The position numbers and the translations under genes are program-made. Shown here in pieces: positions 9,068-17,665 of a stretch of DNA of 64,000 nucleotides. The stretch's first letter is position 1, and every line of letters starts with the position of its first letter. Source of the DNA: an uncultured Clostridia bacterium. Lineage in GTDB: Bacteria; Bacillota; Clostridia; Oscillospirales; Ruminococcaceae. Location of the stretch: NCBI GenBank assembly GCA_947383835.1, contig CANDEV010000006.1, positions 1 to 64,000 on the forward strand. Direction: 5' to 3'. The notes beneath the pieces were generated by a model. It did no database searches. It had not been told where the DNA came from and saw only the letters and a program-made list of their open reading frames with translations.

Positions 9068-9250
9068 TTAAATCTGCGGCATAGCAGAACGCAATAATAA
9101 CGGACCTCCTGCTTCATGCATTCGATAAGCAGCTTCTGCATCGGAATATGAAAAACCGTAACTTACCATAAGTTCTTCTACAGTAACATCTTTTCCGTTT
9201 TCATGTTTCTGCATGGCGATAATGAGTGCGCCTTTTGTTGCCATATCCAT
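9068..9250 (-). CDS. Hypothetical small phage protein
   Basis: A 60-residue protein starting MDMATKGALIIAMQKHENGK after AAAGGG. The sequence suggests a small helix-turn-helix (ALIIAMQKHENGKDVTVEEL, then MVSYGFSYSDAEAAYRMHEA), but the function is unknown. It sits between the head protein and the scaffold gene, so it is expressed with the late genes. Confidence 0.6.
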   Translation of the reverse strand: MDMATKGALIIAMQKHENGKDVTVEELMVSYGFSYSDAEAAYRMHEAGGPLLLRSAMPQI

Positions 9251-9300
9251 TTTTGTCAACCCTTTCAATATAATTATTTTGGCATAAGAAAACCGCCGTT

Positions 9301-9492
9301 TTACGGGCGGTTAACAACGACAGATATTATATTTTTTTCTGTAGGTCTTGTGGGGAATATAAATCTGTCTATTTTGTATTTTTGTCCGTCTATAATAACA
9401 TCGTCGCCTTTACGCAGCTCAGGCGGATCTTCAATACCAAAGATAAGCCCAAACACTGTATTAAATTTCTCTTTTGATGTCAGCTCTATCAT
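9301..9492 (-). CDS. Hypothetical small phage protein
   Basis: About 63 residues starting MIELTSKEKFNTVFGLIFGI at 9492, overlapping the 3' end of the MuF-like head gene in another frame. The core DPPELRKGDDVIIDGQKYKIDRF looks like a small beta barrel (SH3/KOW-like). The ribosome binding site is weak, and the overlap suggests coupling. The function is unknown. If the tail of the head protein is an effector domain, this gene's position directly after it is that of an immunity partner; this is speculation. Confidence 0.55.
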   Translation of the reverse strand: MIELTSKEKFNTVFGLIFGIEDPPELRKGDDVIIDGQKYKIDRFIFPTRPTEKNIISVVVNRP

Positions 9493-11179
9493 ATGGAACA
9501 CCAACTCTCATTTCAAAATCTTTTTCCCACATAGCTAAATTATTTTCGGTATCCTTAAAGTCATCGCTATTGAACCCATAAGCTTTGCCATGCTGTAATA
9601 GTTTTCGGTTTGCAGCCACCTCTCGCGCAGCTCTTTCTACAAAATCATCACTAACAACATCACCATATTTTTTTATTTGCGTAAAATGAATTATTTCTTC
9701 AAAGAAAGCTGACGCACTTGGAACATCTCCAAGATGAATTATTCCGTATCTATCGGAAGTAGCTTCAGCATTAAGCCATTTCAAATATCTTTCCTCATCA
9801 CTGCCATTTTTAGCAGATATGACAGAACAACCTTTTTCTGTTAATTTTGATGTCATAATATTATAACGCTGAGGGTTCATTGGATTTGGTTCAAAAGTGC
9901 CGTCTGAATTTAATTTAGTTGTTCTTGCTTCTATTATATCACTTCCGCCACTATCCGTCAACCCCGAACTGTAAATATTTTTATACGACATATCCCCATT
10001 CCGAACCTTAACAACCGTCAGCCTGTCATTATGAACAGCAAGCCCATGCTCATTGGAATAATCCCGATAAGCCTTGCGCTGTTCACGGAGCTTGCGGCGG
10101 GCTTCCTTTGCACCCTCGGTATCACCTGCAGCCTCCAGCATATCCGCTTGACGAGAAGTCGTTCGAACACGCCGCTCCATAGCCCGCTGCTTCTGAAACT
10201 CCTTGTATCTCTCCGCATTTTCCTCTTTGTCGTAAGGAAAATAAGTCTGAAAATTTACCCCGTCCACAAAAGGATATTTATGGTGGTGACAATTGATACC
10301 GAGAATACCGTCGGGTTCTCCGTATGACGAGCTTGACCACGGATAAAATGTTATCTCGTTGCCGTCCCCGTCGTGAGCAATACCGCTGCGGTTGCTGAGA
10401 CTGAAGAGCTTGCCCTGATCTATCGCGCATTTGGGACGCGCCCCCATGTGCGAGGAAATTTGTATCAGATCCATGCCGTATTTATCACAGCAAGCGTCCT
10501 GCGCCGCATTAGCCGTGTTGTGAACCGTGGTGCGAATATCCATGTTGATGTAAGCCTCTGGAGACCACTCACGCCCCCGTTTGTCAACAAAGGCGGGAAT
10601 ACCCTTTTGAGAAAATTCCTTTATGCAGTTCCGCACCGCTTCCTGACGGCTCGTTCCGCCGCTTGCGACTTCAAGGGTGTGCTTGCCGAGGACACCGAGA
10701 AGCTCCTGCCGCTTGGTATCGTCATAAATTTTGTTCACAAGATTTTTGTACGCGCTGTTCGCCTTGTACTGCATGACCGTGTTCACGAGATTAAGGTCGG
10801 TTTTCGCTTGTCTGCGGAAATTCGCCACAACGTTTCCCGCACTCGCGGAAATAGGCGTACCGCTAACCGCCGTTATGTAACCGTCCTTAGCGCAAGCCTG
10901 CAAAGCGGGTTCAAGCCTGCCTACAATACCCATAGCTGCACTCTCGATAGTTTCGGTTATAAGGTCGGACTGTATTCCCGTGTAGGAAGCAATAATCTGC
11001 ACCGTCTCCTTTGACAGCGCACCCGCCTCCGCAAGCTTTTTCAGCCGCCATTCGGACGTGGCGTTTATCTCACCGCCTGCCGCAAGCTGACGTGCAATTG
11101 CCATCATCAGGTCGGTTTCCATAGCAGTGTAAACGTCGGTCAGCGGTTGAGATAAATTCATCTGTTCAAGAGTTGTCAT
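9461..11179 (-). CDS. Phage minor head protein (MuF/Phage_min_cap2) with long C-terminal extension
   Basis: A 572-residue protein. Residues about 1-330 are the minor head (Phage_min_cap2) core: an all-helical N-terminus and a conserved MuF-like block (VDKRGREWSPEAYINMDIRT, TVHNTANAAQDACCDKYGMD, SSHMGARPKCAIDQGKLFSL, GILGINCHHHKYPFVDGV). Charged coiled coil follows at about 330-370. Residues about 400-572 are an additional domain with FFEEIIHFTQIKKYGD and REVAANRKLLQHGKAYGF. MuF-type proteins of Firmicutes prophages often end in polymorphic-toxin-like domains. The E-E-x-x-H pattern is compatible with a zincin-like fold, but that is inference. It follows the portal gene (stop/start at 11179). 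Confidence 0.85.
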   Translation of the reverse strand: MTTLEQMNLSQPLTDVYTAMETDLMMAIARQLAAGGEINATSEWRLKKLAEAGALSKETVQIIASYTGIQSDLITETIESAAMGIVGRLEPALQACAKDGYITAVSGTPISASAGNVVANFRRQAKTDLNLVNTVMQYKANSAYKNLVNKIYDDTKRQELLGVLGKHTLEVASGGTSRQEAVRNCIKEFSQKGIPAFVDKRGREWSPEAYINMDIRTTVHNTANAAQDACCDKYGMDLIQISSHMGARPKCAIDQGKLFSLSNRSGIAHDGDGNEITFYPWSSSSYGEPDGILGINCHHHKYPFVDGVNFQTYFPYDKEENAERYKEFQKQRAMERRVRTTSRQADMLEAAGDTEGAKEARRKLREQRKAYRDYSNEHGLAVHNDRLTVVKVRNGDMSYKNIYSSGLTDSGGSDIIEARTTKLNSDGTFEPNPMNPQRYNIMTSKLTEKGCSVISAKNGSDEERYLKWLNAEATSDRYGIIHLGDVPSASAFFEEIIHFTQIKKYGDVVSDDFVERAAREVAANRKLLQHGKAYGFNSDDFKDTENNLAMWEKDFEMRVGVPYDRADIKREI

Positions 11180-12819
11180 TATTCAGCACCCTCAATTATC
11201 CGCCGCGCCTCGTCCTTTGAAACGCCGATCGCAACGGATATAATATTGATAGCCTGTCCAAGACTGATAGCGCTTGACTGGTACTGGGCTATAACAGAAA
11301 TAAGCGATTGTGTCTGTGCACCATTTAGCGTTTTTCCCGCAGCGTCCTCTGCACTTTCAATGACCTCATTATTGGTTGCTTCTGTAGCAGTTGTCTCGCT
11401 GTCTCCAATAGTCAGCAAGTCTGTCATATCCGCGGACAACTGATTTTCCTTTGTAATTCGGTCAAGCTCCTTCTGAGCGGCTTCCTCGTCGCAGTTCTGA
11501 ACGTCCATTATTGCAGCAAGCTTTGATTTAAGTCCAGCGGAAACAAGCTTGATATTGTTGTCTATCTTGGTGTTGTCGTCAATAACAACGCCGTCGGGCA
11601 TAGTCACTAATATTCCGTAATCGTCGCTTTCGGGCAAATCGTCCATTTCGATACCGACAGCAATAATGCTGCGTACAATACCTTCGATAAGCTCTGCAAC
11701 AAGGTTCTTGTTTCCCTTTGCGGTGCGGGCGGTCTTGCTGTCCGCTGAAATGACCTCGGTTGCGGTTTTCAAGCCGCTTGCGCCGTCAAAAGAAAACGTA
11801 CCCGAGGAAAGTCCTGTCTGAAAGCAAAGTATGTTCAGCAGCGCATTTATTGCTGCAACGTGTTCTTCAATACGGAGCTCCACGGTGTTGTCGGTGATTT
11901 TAAGGTCTTTTTCTTCGTCACATTTCAAAGCGATAAAAGCCTCGTCGTCCGCGTCAAAATACCGCTTGGGAACGCCCGTTTCAATGTCCACAACAGTTTG
12001 AACGCAGGAGGACGGCACGATAATCCGCTTCTTGCCGAGAGTAAATTCCCGCCCGAAGCTGTCGAAGGCAACGTCCAAAGCCTTTAGGGTATCAATTGCG
12101 GATGAAAAAACCGATACACCCAAAGGACAGTATCGGTCGGTGTTATTGCTGACGTCGGGCTTGAAGTACCGCAGCATAGGCTCGGCGGTCTTGTACGTGA
12201 CCGTATCGTCAATATCGGGATAAAGCTCGGACAGGGGACAGGAGTTGCCGATACTGTTCCGCTGCGAGGACTTGTAGAGGGCAAACTCCACTTCTGCATT
12301 GCCGTCCTCCGAAAAGCCGTGCTTCTCAAAAAGGGTATAGTAAAAGCCGTTTTTGCGTATCTTGCTTTCAAGAACTCCCTCGGTAATGTCCCGATCGTCC
12401 CATGCCGTGGGAGCGAAACGGTCGGTGGCAATATAGTTCAGCCTGGGCTTTTTATTTTCGGCGTAGACCTTGACAATTCCGCCGCCCAAAGCGTACGTCA
12501 TAGAAAGAAAGTCGGGCATACGCTTCCAGAAGCCGCACTCGTTAAGAGCCTTTGTAACGTATTCAAGGTATGGCTCGGCGGTGGATATTGTCACTTGCTC
12601 GGAAAAGGTCAGCCGTGCGAATTCGTCTGCAAGGACCTTTGCGGCACAAAGCGTATTCATAGCGCGGTCGCCCTTTGCGTAAAGTCCCGTTTTCTTTACC
12701 CGCTGCCATTCGGGACGGTTGCAGTAGATGTTGTCCCACTTTTCGATATATCCGTAAAAATCCCCAAAGTCGGGGACGGTCCTTCCGTAAACCTTTTTAG
12801 CGTCGTTTATGATATTCAT
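11179..12819 (-). CDS. Phage portal protein (SPP1 Gp6 type)
   Basis: A 546-residue protein starting MNIINDAKKVYGRTVPDFGD, following the large terminase with a TGA/ATG overlap. Portal features are the N-terminal clip/wing region (ADEFARLTFSEQVTISTAEP), a central beta region (GGGIVKVYAENKKPRLNYIA), and the stem/crown helices AAINALLNILCFQTGLSSGT and SGLKTATEVISADSKTARTA. The 12-mer portal is the DNA entry and exit channel. The C-terminus is disordered and acidic and ends in a helix (INIISVAIGVSKDEARRIIE). Confidence 0.9.
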   Translation of the reverse strand: MNIINDAKKVYGRTVPDFGDFYGYIEKWDNIYCNRPEWQRVKKTGLYAKGDRAMNTLCAAKVLADEFARLTFSEQVTISTAEPYLEYVTKALNECGFWKRMPDFLSMTYALGGGIVKVYAENKKPRLNYIATDRFAPTAWDDRDITEGVLESKIRKNGFYYTLFEKHGFSEDGNAEVEFALYKSSQRNSIGNSCPLSELYPDIDDTVTYKTAEPMLRYFKPDVSNNTDRYCPLGVSVFSSAIDTLKALDVAFDSFGREFTLGKKRIIVPSSCVQTVVDIETGVPKRYFDADDEAFIALKCDEEKDLKITDNTVELRIEEHVAAINALLNILCFQTGLSSGTFSFDGASGLKTATEVISADSKTARTAKGNKNLVAELIEGIVRSIIAVGIEMDDLPESDDYGILVTMPDGVVIDDNTKIDNNIKLVSAGLKSKLAAIMDVQNCDEEAAQKELDRITKENQLSADMTDLLTIGDSETTATEATNNEVIESAEDAAGKTLNGAQTQSLISVIAQYQSSAISLGQAINIISVAIGVSKDEARRIIEGAE

Positions 12820-14087
12820 TTTTTGATACTCACCTCGATAATATCGTTCATCTGCGGCTCAATGCTGTACTCAAAAGCGTCAAGACTGTCTATATTGTAA
12901 TTGCCATCGTCAAGACGGCAGTCGGTCAGGGACTTGCTGTCCCACACCGCGGACTGAAATGCCTCGACAACGTGCTTGCATTGCCGCATAACAAAAAATC
13001 GATTCTGGGACATTATCAGATTGGTAAACCGAATACGTCCGAGAATTTCCGACTTGCGGGCATTATGTACGTTAAACGCAAGCTTTTCCCGCGCACAGGC
13101 GGTCTTAACGCCTCTTATAAGCGTGGTCTCCGCACTGTCGAAATAGCCGTCGAAGCAGTTGTACTTGCTCTGACAAAGCCGTACAAAAGCGATTATGTCG
13201 TTTTCAAGCTCGGTAGGGGAAATTACCTCCTTGCGGTAATACTCCTCCAGAACGACAACTTTTTGCAGACGGCGGGAAAAGCCCGTACACACGCCTGCAT
13301 GAGCGGAACCGTTGCCGCCGAAGTCAAAGCCGATATTGCAGTACATAATATCGTCGGGAACATTGTCAATGAGAAAGCGGTCGGTATTGTCTGCAAAATC
13401 CTTGTAGATAACGCCCTCGGCAGAGACCCACAAACCCTTTATGTAGCGGTCGTGGAACACCCCCGTGAACTGCTTCTCCGCATTGACAAGCTGTTCCGCC
13501 GTAAGCGTCGGGTTGTCCTCCATAAGAAAATGCAGGTGGAGAGCATTCCGCTCCTCCGCCCGCAGCAGCCATTCCGTATAGAACCAATGGAAACGGTTTT
13601 CGGGGTTGCAGTTGAACCACAGTTTCGCCCTCGAAACCGAGAGGGTACGGGTGATAGCTTGCTCAACAAAAGAGCGGGGCATTAAAGCTACCTCGTCAAA
13701 CAAAACACCCGAAAGAGTAATGCCCTGTATCAGCATATAGCTGCCCTCGTCCTTGCCACCGAAAACGTAAAAGCTGTTTTTCCTGCCTCCGCCCTCGACG
13801 GTCAGCAGATTGGTGGAACGGGTGTATGTTACCTTGAAGTAAGCCGTAATATCGGCAATACCCATAAGCGGGGTGATGATGTTCCTCTCCGCGCTGCGGA
13901 CTGTCTTTCCGCAAATGCCAAATATCGCGCCATTAAAGCGTTTCATAGCCCACAGAATAAAGGACGTTATCATGCAGATAGTTTTACCGGAACGCACAGC
14001 TCCGTCGCAGATCAGGGCGTTGTATTTGTCCACATAGCACCAGCGGAAAATCTGTTTTTGCTTTGGGGAAAGCTTGTTAAATGTCAT
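12816..14087 (-). CDS. terL: Terminase large subunit
   Basis: A 423-residue packaging motor. The start at MTFNKLSPKQKQIFRWCYVD (14087) follows GAGGAGGAC; the frame is open further upstream but there it overlaps the small terminase. ATPase motifs are AVRSGKTICM (Walker A, near residue 30) and GVLFDEVALM (Walker B). The C-terminal nuclease region carries GFDFGGNGSAHAG, FDGYFDSAETTLI and DSLDAFEYSIEP with the expected acidic residues. It overlaps both terS and portal by a few bases. Length is typical. Confidence 0.95.
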   Translation of the reverse strand: MTFNKLSPKQKQIFRWCYVDKYNALICDGAVRSGKTICMITSFILWAMKRFNGAIFGICGKTVRSAERNIITPLMGIADITAYFKVTYTRSTNLLTVEGGGRKNSFYVFGGKDEGSYMLIQGITLSGVLFDEVALMPRSFVEQAITRTLSVSRAKLWFNCNPENRFHWFYTEWLLRAEERNALHLHFLMEDNPTLTAEQLVNAEKQFTGVFHDRYIKGLWVSAEGVIYKDFADNTDRFLIDNVPDDIMYCNIGFDFGGNGSAHAGVCTGFSRRLQKVVVLEEYYRKEVISPTELENDIIAFVRLCQSKYNCFDGYFDSAETTLIRGVKTACAREKLAFNVHNARKSEILGRIRFTNLIMSQNRFFVMRQCKHVVEAFQSAVWDSKSLTDCRLDDGNYNIDSLDAFEYSIEPQMNDIIEVSIKK

Positions 14088-14592
14088 GGTAGTCCTCCTC
14101 CATAAGTGCATTGTAGAGCTGCGGCAGTTCCTTTTCAGAGTTCGTATCTCTGTTGTCTTTCTTTTCCGAGAACATGCCAAGATGTTTGCCAATAAGCTCA
14201 AGGGCTTTGACTTTGTCGTAAGACGATACTTCTGTTCCGAACTTGCCCTCTTTAATGCCCGAAATAGTTTTTTTGACATCATCAGAGAGTTTGTCGGTCG
14301 GAGTAAACCGAACGGAACCATTGCTGTCTACTTTTGCCAGTTCGGTGCGGTCGGAAAAAGCAATAGCCGCAAGTTCCGCAAGGACCCTGTCGGCTGTAAT
14401 TGCAGTACGCTTCGACTGTTTTTCACGAAGCGTATTCAGATATTCGGAAACTGAAGTTTTCTGAAGTAGTTCAGCTCCTATTCGATAAGCGGTTTTTTTT
14501 GAATATCCCGCTCTTACAGCCGCTTGTGTGGCGTTAAGGTCAATGAGATATTCCTCACAGAACCTTTGCTGTTTTTGTGTAAGTTTTGCAAT
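14077..14592 (-). CDS. terS: Terminase small subunit, starting at ATT
   Basis: About 171 residues, beginning IAKLTQKQQRFCEEYLIDLN, then ATQAAVRAGYSKKTAYRIGA, the classic terminase small subunit (Terminase_2) N-terminal HTH that recognises pac/cos DNA. A C-terminal block SYDKVKALELIGKHLGMF follows. The frame has no ATG, GTG or TTG near the N-terminus. A TGA lies three codons upstream of the conserved start, and a good GAGGTGAGG site precedes two ATT codons (14595, 14592). Initiation at ATT is therefore the simplest reading. It overlaps terL by 11 bases. Confidence 0.82.
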   Translation of the reverse strand: MAKLTQKQQRFCEEYLIDLNATQAAVRAGYSKKTAYRIGAELLQKTSVSEYLNTLREKQSKRTAITADRVLAELAAIAFSDRTELAKVDSNGSVRFTPTDKLSDDVKKTISGIKEGKFGTEVSSYDKVKALELIGKHLGMFSEKKDNRDTNSEKELPQLYNALMEEDYHDI

Positions 14593-14630
14593 AATACCTC
14601 ACCTCGATTATTTAAAAAAGGACATTAAAA

Positions 14631-14662
14631 ATCCGCTTGTTTCAAAGTGACTACAAGCGGAT
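14631..14662 (-). terminator. Stem-loop terminator between early and late genes
   Basis: ATCCGCTTGT (14631-14640) pairs with ACAAGCGGAT (14653-14662) as a perfect 10-bp stem with a 12-base loop. On the minus strand it is followed by TTTTTAA, giving a Rho-independent terminator. It lies between the late regulator and terS. Confidence 0.7.
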
Positions 14663-14711
14663 ATGTATAAAAATCTCACTATATCAATTTTAGCAGAAAA
14701 GGGGTGACATG

Positions 14712-15134
14712 TCAAGTGTTTTTTGAAATTTCTTGTAAAGCAGTTCCGTGAAGCCGTTTTATGTGACGTTCGGAGAACCCCATATCCACCGCAATTCTCC
14801 CCCAAGACTGACCGTAAAGATAATACCGATTAAGAACTTCACGAAGCTTTTCATTTTTTACAAGATAAATAAGCCTGCCCGCCTTTAGGTACGGTTCAGA
14901 GAGATCCTGCGCTGCCTTGTCAGCTTCCGTCTGATAATCGGCGGCCGCGCATAAGCTCCGCTCCATGCTGTTACCATTTTGCTCGTGAGTGCCGCCGTCG
15001 CTTTTGTAGTTGACTGCTCTGCCGTCCATGAGTCGCCGCTCATAGCTGAGAGCTTTGTCTCTAAGCCGTATGTATTTCAATCCAGCCCCGCGGGCTTCTC
15101 TTAGTATTTGCTTTATTTCTTTTACGCACAGCAT
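14712..15134 (-). CDS. Phage late transcription regulator, sigma-70 region 4-like
   Basis: A 140-residue protein starting MLCVKEIKQILREARGAGLK. Its C-terminal 50 residues look like a sigma-70 region 4 helix-turn-helix (EKLREVLNRYYLYGQSWGRI, AVDMGFSERHIKRLHGTALQ), as in ArpU/RinA/DUF1492-type phage regulators. Such proteins switch on the packaging and structural operon. It is the last gene before the early/late terminator and terS, the position expected for an activator or antiterminator of late genes. Confidence 0.75.
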   Translation of the reverse strand: MLCVKEIKQILREARGAGLKYIRLRDKALSYERRLMDGRAVNYKSDGGTHEQNGNSMERSLCAAADYQTEADKAAQDLSEPYLKAGRLIYLVKNEKLREVLNRYYLYGQSWGRIAVDMGFSERHIKRLHGTALQEISKNT

Positions 15135-15158
15135 GGGCGGTGCTCCTTTCTTAGATTA

Positions 15159-15674
15159 TCAAGATTTTTTTAACGTTTCAATTTTGTCAAGCAGGGTGTA
15201 AAATTCTGCCCTGCTTATTTCCCTCCATTCATCGGGAAATTTATGCTTGGCTGTTATTTCGTCGCTATCAAGAGTGCCATAAAGAATACCTTCGTAATCA
15301 AAAAGTCTTGTCCTTGCACGTGATAAGCAGAAACTCAATTCCCAAGGCAAACTGGGCTTAAAAGCAGGTTTAATTTCAAGTTTCGTGTACTGCCTGCCGA
15401 TTTTTGAGTTTTTTCTAAAAGTATACAACTTGCCTTCTTCCGCGTATGTGTAACTCGCCAAAAGCTGTGTCTTGTATTTTTCATATTCTTCATCCGTAAG
15501 AACAACTGAAAAAGACTTGTCGCGATTAGTTGAATAAGTGAAATCCGCCCTATCAGTAATGTTTTCTGAAACGAAATTTTTGATGATTTCACGATTTTTG
15601 TCCTGTAAAGCAATATAGTCGTAGTATTTTTTGTGAAGCTCCGCCGAGCTTTCGATAATAAAACATCTTTCCAT
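15159..15674 (-). CDS. Hypothetical phage protein
   Basis: 171 residues from MERCFIIESSAELHKKYYDY at 15674, chosen because of the AAGGAGGAAAAGA site just upstream; a longer frame to 15719 overlaps the helicase. The protein is soluble and charged, with TDRADFTYSTNRDKSFSVVL and KFPDEWREISRAEFYTLLDK. I do not recognise the family. It lies between the SNF2 helicase and the late regulator in the early operon. Confidence 0.65.
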   Translation of the reverse strand: MERCFIIESSAELHKKYYDYIALQDKNREIIKNFVSENITDRADFTYSTNRDKSFSVVLTDEEYEKYKTQLLASYTYAEEGKLYTFRKNSKIGRQYTKLEIKPAFKPSLPWELSFCLSRARTRLFDYEGILYGTLDSDEITAKHKFPDEWREISRAEFYTLLDKIETLKKS

Positions 15675-15705
15675 GATTCTTTTCCTCCTTAGGTCGTGTC
15701 TAAAA

Positions 15706-17103
15706 TTATCGTCCTCCAACAGTTGGAGGACCTGCCTTTATTTCCTTGATCCTTGCTTTCAAAGCTTCCAGCAAGGCGTTCTGTACGTCAGATTTCCCCT
15801 CAAGCGCAGCAGCAACATCAACGTCCCGCGTGCCTTGCGTAATAAGCCTGTGGACGATTACCGTCTCCCGCTGACCCTGCCTGTGTAGCCGCTTGTTTGC
15901 TTGTTCGTAAAGCTCCAGCGACCAGTTGAGCCCGAACCAAATTATGTGATGACCGCCCTGCTGCAAGTTCAAGCCGTACCCGGCAGAAGCAGGGTGGGCG
16001 AGAAGTATGTCGATTTTTCCGTCGTTCCAATCCTGCTGATCCTTTTCGGTCAAAAGCTGACGTACCGTCAGTCCCGATTTGGAGAACCGTTCCGTGATCC
16101 GCACAAGGTCGTGCTGGAAGTTGTAAAACAGCAGCGCGTGCTGACCGTTAAGCCCCTCGATAAGCTCCGCAAGAACGTCCAGCTTGCAGCCGTGTACCTC
16201 AACGGCGGTCTTATTTTCGTCGTACACCGCGCCGTTGGCGAATTGCAGAAGCTTCCCACTAAGTACCGCAGCCGTTCCCGCGTCAAGGGTGTTTTCGTCG
16301 ATTTGCAGCAGCATATCCTTCTCGAATTTTTCGTACTGCTTTTTAGCCTTTGCGTCCAAAACCACAGGTACGTCAACGGTTAGGCATTCGGGCAATTGCA
16401 GGTAATCCTCGGCTTTCATGGAAACGCAGATGTCGGAAATTGCCGCCTTTATGGACTCTTCCGCGCCCTGCTTCATGGAGTAGGTGGTGAAATGTCCGCC
16501 GTGTGTCTCACACTCGCAGTATCTTGTGCGGAAATGGGTTATCTTTTTCCCGAGACGTTCGCCGCCGTCCAACAAATAGACCTGTGCCCAAAGGTCGGTA
16601 AGTCCGTTGCTTGCGGGAGCACCCGTCAGACCCACAAAGCGGCTTATGTGCTGCCTGACGTAGCAAAGGGATTTGAACCGCTGCGCCTTATTGCTCTTGA
16701 AGCTTGAAAGCTCGTCCACCACCACCATGTCGAACCGCCACGCGTTGCTGTCGTAGTCCACAAGCCAAGGGACGTTCTCGCGGTTTATGACGTAAACGTC
16801 CGCAGGGGTATTAAGTCCACGGATACGCTGCTGCACCGTGCCGAGAATTTTTGAGACTCGCAGGTGCTTCAGGTGTTCCCACTTTTTCGCCTCGGCGCTC
16901 CAGGTGCTTTCGGCGACTTTCTTCGGGGCAATGACAAGGACCTTGCTGACCTCGAAGCGGTTGTATATAAGTTCGTTTATCGCCGTCAGAGTAATGACCG
17001 TCTTGCCCAGACCCATGTCAAGAAAAAGTCCCAAGCTGCTGTCGCTGATAATTCGCTGCGTGCAGTATGCCTGATAGCCGTGAGGTATGTAAGTCTCAGC
17101 CAT
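15706..17103 (-). CDS. Phage SNF2/DEAD-like DNA helicase
   Basis: A 465-residue superfamily 2 helicase of the SNF2-like phage type. Motif I is DMGLGKTVITLTAI (about residue 29), motif II VVDELSSFK, motif III GLTGAPASNG, and the C-terminal helicase half ends with AGYGLNLQQGGHHIIWFGL (motif V) and ANKRLHRQGQRETV (motif VI). It is encoded between VRR-NUC and the late regulator. VRR-NUC plus SNF2 is a very common pair in Firmicutes prophage replication modules. The ATG overlaps the VRR-NUC stop. Confidence 0.92.
   Translation of the reverse strand: MAETYIPHGYQAYCTQRIISDSSLGLFLDMGLGKTVITLTAINELIYNRFEVSKVLVIAPKKVAESTWSAEAKKWEHLKHLRVSKILGTVQQRIRGLNTPADVYVINRENVPWLVDYDSNAWRFDMVVVDELSSFKSNKAQRFKSLCYVRQHISRFVGLTGAPASNGLTDLWAQVYLLDGGERLGKKITHFRTRYCECETHGGHFTTYSMKQGAEESIKAAISDICVSMKAEDYLQLPECLTVDVPVVLDAKAKKQYEKFEKDMLLQIDENTLDAGTAAVLSGKLLQFANGAVYDENKTAVEVHGCKLDVLAELIEGLNGQHALLFYNFQHDLVRITERFSKSGLTVRQLLTEKDQQDWNDGKIDILLAHPASAGYGLNLQQGGHHIIWFGLNWSLELYEQANKRLHRQGQRETVIVHRLITQGTRDVDVAAALEGKSDVQNALLEALKARIKEIKAGPPTVGGR
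15711..15732 (+). repeat. Dispersed 22-bp near-palindrome, copy 2
   Basis: Half-sites GTCCTCCAAC and GTTGGAGGACC flank a central A, a perfect palindrome over 21 bases. It overlaps the last codons of the helicase gene (encoding PPTVGG). See copies at 9008, 25390 and 32056. Confidence 0.55.
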
Positions 17104-17392
17104 TCAACCACCCTCTCAGAAAAATCAGAAAGCTGTCAACGTCCCGTTCGCCGTAAAGCACCCGAACACGCTGACGCATTTTGGCAAGCTCGTCAATTTT
17201 GTGCCGCTGTTGAGGACTAAGCCGCCCCTTTTCGGTTTTCAGCTCTGCGAAAAATACCGCTCCGTTTGGAAGACAGATCAGCCTGTCGGGCAGTCCCGCA
17301 CACCCGGGAGAGACCAGTTTGTACGCCTTGCCTCCCAAATGCCTTATGCCCTCGCAAAGCTTTTTTTCGATTTTGCTTTCGGGATTTCCCAA
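17096..17392 (-). CDS. VRR-NUC domain nuclease
   Basis: About 98 residues. The TTG at 17392 has a GAGGAG site 8 bases upstream; a GTG at 17401 is possible but overlaps that site. The VRR-NUC (PD-(D/E)XK) signature is clear: E at SKIEKKL, G-x-P-D in GCAGLPDRLICLPNG and FFAELKTEKGRLSPQQRHKI with catalytic E-x-K. These stand-alone nucleases accompany SNF2 helicases in phages and probably process branched replication intermediates. Confidence 0.9.
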   Translation of the reverse strand: MGNPESKIEKKLCEGIRHLGGKAYKLVSPGCAGLPDRLICLPNGAVFFAELKTEKGRLSPQQRHKIDELAKMRQRVRVLYGERDVDSFLIFLRGWLNG

Positions 17393-17511
17393 ATTTATCA
17401 CTCCTCAAAATTTTGCAACTTTCCTCGCGCGCGTATAACATATACGCATTAGGTGCGCTATAGATTATTTTTACTCTCTATTTCTCTATATTTTATATTT
17501 TATATATAAAG

Positions 17512-17665
17512 AATGTTTCAATGTTTCAAAACACGTTAAATAACGATTTTAAGCCGTTTGACCCGAAACATTGTACGAAACATTCCCGAAACATTTGAAA
17601 CATTCCAAAATTATCCATCAAAGAGAATGTTTCAATTTTGGAAGAATGTTTCAGCAGAATGTTTC
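17512..17665. repeat. Nine-copy AATGTTTC/GAAACATT cluster, candidate replication origin
   Basis: Nine exact copies of one octamer lie in 154 bases. Two are in direct orientation (17512, 17520), four inverted (17565, 17577, 17588, 17597) and three direct (17626, 17645, 17658). A very AT-rich stretch (17461-17510) lies beside them. Iterons plus an AT-rich unwinding region next to the primase/helicase gene fit a phage replication origin; an operator array is the alternative. Confidence 0.6.

Noticed and set aside
12816..14321. Longer terminase large subunit starting at 14321
   Set aside because: The first 78 codons overlap terS in another frame and look random; MTFNKLSPKQKQ at 14087 has the ribosome binding site.
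17512..17665. CRISPR array
   Set aside because: Repeats are only 8 bases, in both orientations and unevenly spaced, without spacers of constant length or cas genes.
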